From Daphnia carinata (taxonomy: Eukaryota > Arthropoda > Branchiopoda > Diplostraca > Daphniidae), in the NCBI RefSeq assembly GCF_022539665.2, contig NC_081338.1, positions 5,331,679 through 5,395,678 on the forward strand: DNA of 64,000 nt. The letters run 5' to 3'. Within the stretch, counting starts at the first letter, position 1; each line of letters starts with the position of its first letter. Positions 61,501 to 64,000 of the stretch are shown here, piece by piece. The notes below the pieces were generated by a model, which worked only from the letters and a program-made list of their open reading frames with translations, had not been told where the DNA came from and did no database searches. A program made the position numbers and the translations under genes.

Positions 61501-63374
61501 ATATTAGGTATGACGATAATGTCATGATTACCTCTAATCCTAATTGCATGTTTTCTTCTTTCAGTTGCTGAATTTCTTGCTGATATGCCTCTCGTTGTTG
61601 ATTTAGTGTCATCTTTTTTAGAGGAAGGTCAAACAATTTAGGGTCGACATTATACTTTTCCCTGCGTAAAACATTAATCAAACAATCAATTTTTTCAAAT
61701 AAATTATTATAAACTACCTGAGATCAGTGTTCTCCAAAACAACGTCTTCCATTCGTTCCTCTAACGTATTGAGTTGTTCGATAAGGCGTTCGATGTGGTC
61801 GTCACGGATTTTCAATTGTTCACGAGTTTCTTTCAATTCTTTTGTGGCCTCAGCTAGTCCGTATGTTCCCGATTCGTAACGATGAACGACTCTGATGAGC
61901 TCAGCCACCTAAAAGACGTAAATACTATTTTTTAGATATTTTTAGATTAATAATATAATTTTATTACTTGTTCTTCCCGTTCCAATAGAAGTCGATCGTT
62001 TTCCTTTAGTGTAGCCTTCAGTGTTTCTAATTCTTTGAGTTTCCTTTTTACCCCGCTCGTAATGGCTTTCGCACCGTCGCTTAGATGCAGACCCTGGAAT
62101 CGCTCCATCAGACGGGCACTTTCTTCTATCTCTTTCGAGGCCGTGGCCAATTCAGCTCTTAGTCGTTCAATTTCCTTTTCTCTATTTGATAGGCCCTGTA
62201 CAAAGAAAGAAAGCAATTTTAGGATGGTTCACTTAACGTACAATATTTATTACTGAAGATCTATAAATTTCAAGCTTGGCTTGAAGCGTTTCGATCGTTT
62301 TCTGTTTGCTGTCAATAATTTCCTGCAAGATTAGATAATTAGTACATTTCAGTCATGGATTAGAAATATATATGTTACTTTGCATTTATTAATGGTGACA
62401 TCTACAGCTTCAGTTAACTTGTCCAAATTCTCTTCAGTTTTGTCCTTTTGCCATTGACATTCTCCGAGTTGAATACGAGTTTTATCGTTTTCTATCTCAA
62501 GTTGGCTCGTTCGTTCTGCATCATGCAACATACTTTAATTGTGAAAGGGAAAATTTTAGTTCATTCAAATACCTTTAAACGTTGACTCGAGAGTTTCGTA
62601 GTTGTGCGTGGCTATCTGAAGCTGCTGAGTGCATTCGTTAAAAGGTTGAGTTAGTTCCTGAATCTGACTGTTACATTGCTGGTTTTCTTGCTCCATTTTC
62701 CTGCAATCCCTTAAAAGTTGCTCTATGTGATCATTTTTTTCACGAACGACTTTTTCGAATTCAGCCAATCGAACTTCCAGTTTTCGACGTTCCCAAGGTG
62801 GATTATCCGAGTCTGAATTATTAGACTGTTGTGCTTCACCTTGTTTCTTTGACTTGTCTTCCTGAAGTTGCTTCGTCTCTCTTTTCAAAAGTTTCACCAT
62901 TTGACGGAGCTGAAAAAAGTTTAAAAGTCAAAAGTCAATATGGATCAATATCCGTGATTGTTTTATTACATGCCACTTTGTCATGCTGTTACTTTCCCTC
63001 CCACATACAATTTATTCAGTAGCTGTGAATAATAAAGTAGCACACCCTCTACCTTGTTGTTAGGGTTACAAAAAAGCTACTAGTTGGAGCAATAAAATAG
63101 TTCAACAACATACCTTTCTCGAAGCCTGTTTTTCTTCGTTGAGTTCTTTAGCTTGATCTTGAATAATTTTTTGCAATTTGTTGATCTCTTCATCTTCAGA
63201 TTCGCCATTGCTGTCCAACGAGGTATTGGTGTTTCGTTTCCTTCGACTGCTTTCTTTGTCGTCTTTCGCGCTACTCTTCCCCCTCGATTTGCTTCCACGT
63301 GTTCTTGCATCGTCGTCACTTGTTTCCGATGATACACTTGAATCCGTTTTTCTAAGCGAGCGATTGTCCGTCAT
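58514..63374 (-). CDS. CEP290: CEP290-like centrosomal/ciliary transition-zone protein, compact form
   Basis: CEP290 is a long coiled-coil protein that ties microtubules to the membrane at the ciliary transition zone. Fifteen exons join in frame to about 1,300 residues: 63374-63114, 62909-62573, 62515-62379, 62322-62254, 62196-61978, 61908-61718, 61661-61532, 61458-61278, 61219-60507, 60446-60265, 60210-60001, 59938-59804, 59745-58684, 58618-58567, 58537-58514. The segment RYESGTYGLAEATKELKETR, with IKIRD-like and LENTDLREKYNVDPKLFDLP, follows the conserved CEP290 core. Almost the whole protein is heptad coiled coil, apart from an acidic/Ser-rich N-terminus and a Pro/Ser insert at about residues 560-640. 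Human CEP290 is about 2,480 residues, so this is about half length; missing parts may be truly lost. An in-frame ATG at 63416 is an alternative start. The extreme C-terminal exon is the weakest call. Confidence 0.75.
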
Positions 63375-63625
63375 TATTGAGCAACGATTGCTTACCAACT
63401 GATTCAACCCATGCACTTTCCACTCTCTGCATTTTGAAAAGTTATGCCATGTTTGATTGAGTGAAAGATGTTTGTATTTTGGTGTTCGCTAGGGTAACTA
63501 TGGCAACGCGTCGCAAACTACCGCCTTGATGTAAACAGCTGATTCCATCAGTATTGACTTTTTTGCCGTGCCCGCCTCGGCTGGTGCCGAACTGTCATTT
63601 TCAATTTTAAAACTGACTGCACAAA
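63375..63625. promoter_or_regulatory. Probable bidirectional promoter between CEP290 and PIGZ
   Basis: Only 251 bp separate the start codons of two genes that face away from each other, so both must draw on this segment. The stretch is less AT-rich than the usual intergenic DNA here and contains GTTCGCTAGGGTAACTATGG around 63483-63502, an X-box-like imperfect inverted repeat of the kind bound by RFX factors, which drive ciliary genes. That reading is inference. Confidence 0.4.
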
Positions 63626-64000
63626 ATGCATTGCTGGTCTTATTTATTACTTTGTTTCGTGAGAATTGTTCTGACGTTGCTTCCACAGACGGGCTATATC
63701 CATCCCGATGAATATTTTCAATCGACCGAAATTCTTGCTGGTGGGTTTACAGTTTTTTACGATTAACATTTTCCTCAAATATTACTTTAAATCCAACTCT
63801 GCCTACTAGGTCGAATATTTAAATTAGAAACCTACACACCATGGGAATTCAATACCAGCTTACCCATCAGAAGCATGTTTCTACCAGTTTTAACTATCGG
63901 AGGGCCATATTCGTTGATGAAACTAGCAAAAGATTGGTGGAACTTTGATGTTTTGCAGCCATATCTGCTAGTAACCATTCCCAGGATCATGATGACTGCC
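63626..64000 (+). CDS. PIGZ: GPI mannosyltransferase 4 (PIGZ/SMP3), 5' part, cut by window end
   Basis: PIG-Z is a GT22-family ER membrane mannosyltransferase that adds the fourth mannose to GPI-anchor precursors. Exon 1 (63626-63740) begins [20 protein letters not shown], the first membrane segment, then [16 protein letters not shown] with the HPDE motif of this family's first luminal loop. Exon 2 starts at 63810 in phase ([20 protein letters not shown]) and runs beyond the window. The HPDE-FQS and PWEF pattern favours PIGZ over PIGB, PIGM or ALG9-type relatives. About 100 residues are visible; the protein is partial only because the window ends. Confidence 0.8.

Noticed and set aside
1-64000. 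CRISPR arrays, bacterial operons, prophage or plasmid features
   Set aside because: Intron-rich genes of animal families cover the window; no direct-repeat/spacer array or bacterial signals were seen.

Overview
This is a window of animal nuclear DNA, most likely from an arthropod and plausibly a small crustacean of the Daphnia type. The genes have many short GT-AG introns (often 55-90 bp), AT-rich intergenic DNA with long A/T homopolymers, and no bacterial operon features. The species assignment is inference; the intron/exon structure and gene families are read from the sequence.

Left part (1-16 kb): the minus strand carries flotillin-2 in ten coding exons. Its first coding exon lies about 9 kb upstream of the second, and a complete GMC (glucose-methanol-choline) oxidoreductase gene sits on the opposite strand inside that intron. 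Middle-left (16-25.5 kb): a doubtful small minus-strand gene, a broken plus-strand gene, and two closely abutting plus-strand genes of unknown function. The first of these two is a zinc-knuckle protein whose three knuckles are each split by an intron at the same place. At 26-27.7 kb there is an opsin on the minus strand.

Repeat-rich part (28-36 kb): no convincing host gene. It holds a 23-bp minisatellite, a short element with perfect 21-bp terminal inverted repeats and internal hairpins, two tRNA-like Pol III sequences facing opposite ways, a second hairpin-rich island, and a foldback element with a near-perfect 83-bp inverted repeat nested inside.

Right part (36-64 kb), gene-dense: glucosidase II beta (PRKCSH, plus), IFT74 (minus), the nucleoporin ELYS/AHCTF1 (minus, about 2,550 residues), a CRLF3-like cytokine-receptor-like factor (plus) whose N-terminus is a retroelement-type integrase zinc-binding domain, the splicing factor BUD31 (minus), the V-ATPase accessory protein ATP6AP1/Ac45 (plus), a small secreted Cys-rich protein resembling follicle cell protein 3C (minus), a compact CEP290 (minus), and the 5' end of the GPI mannosyltransferase PIGZ (plus). 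Several pairs are divergent with short shared promoter regions (CEP290/PIGZ, BUD31/ATP6AP1, ELYS/CRLF3-like) or convergent (PRKCSH/IFT74, CRLF3-like/BUD31).

Most genes are unrelated housekeeping genes. Two act in cilia (IFT74, CEP290) and three in the secretory/GPI/vesicular system (PRKCSH, ATP6AP1, PIGZ). The most novel item is the integrase zinc-finger/CRLF3 chimera at 50.1-52.5 kb. Apparent one-base frameshifts in PRKCSH and IFT74 point either to assembly indels or to real lesions.
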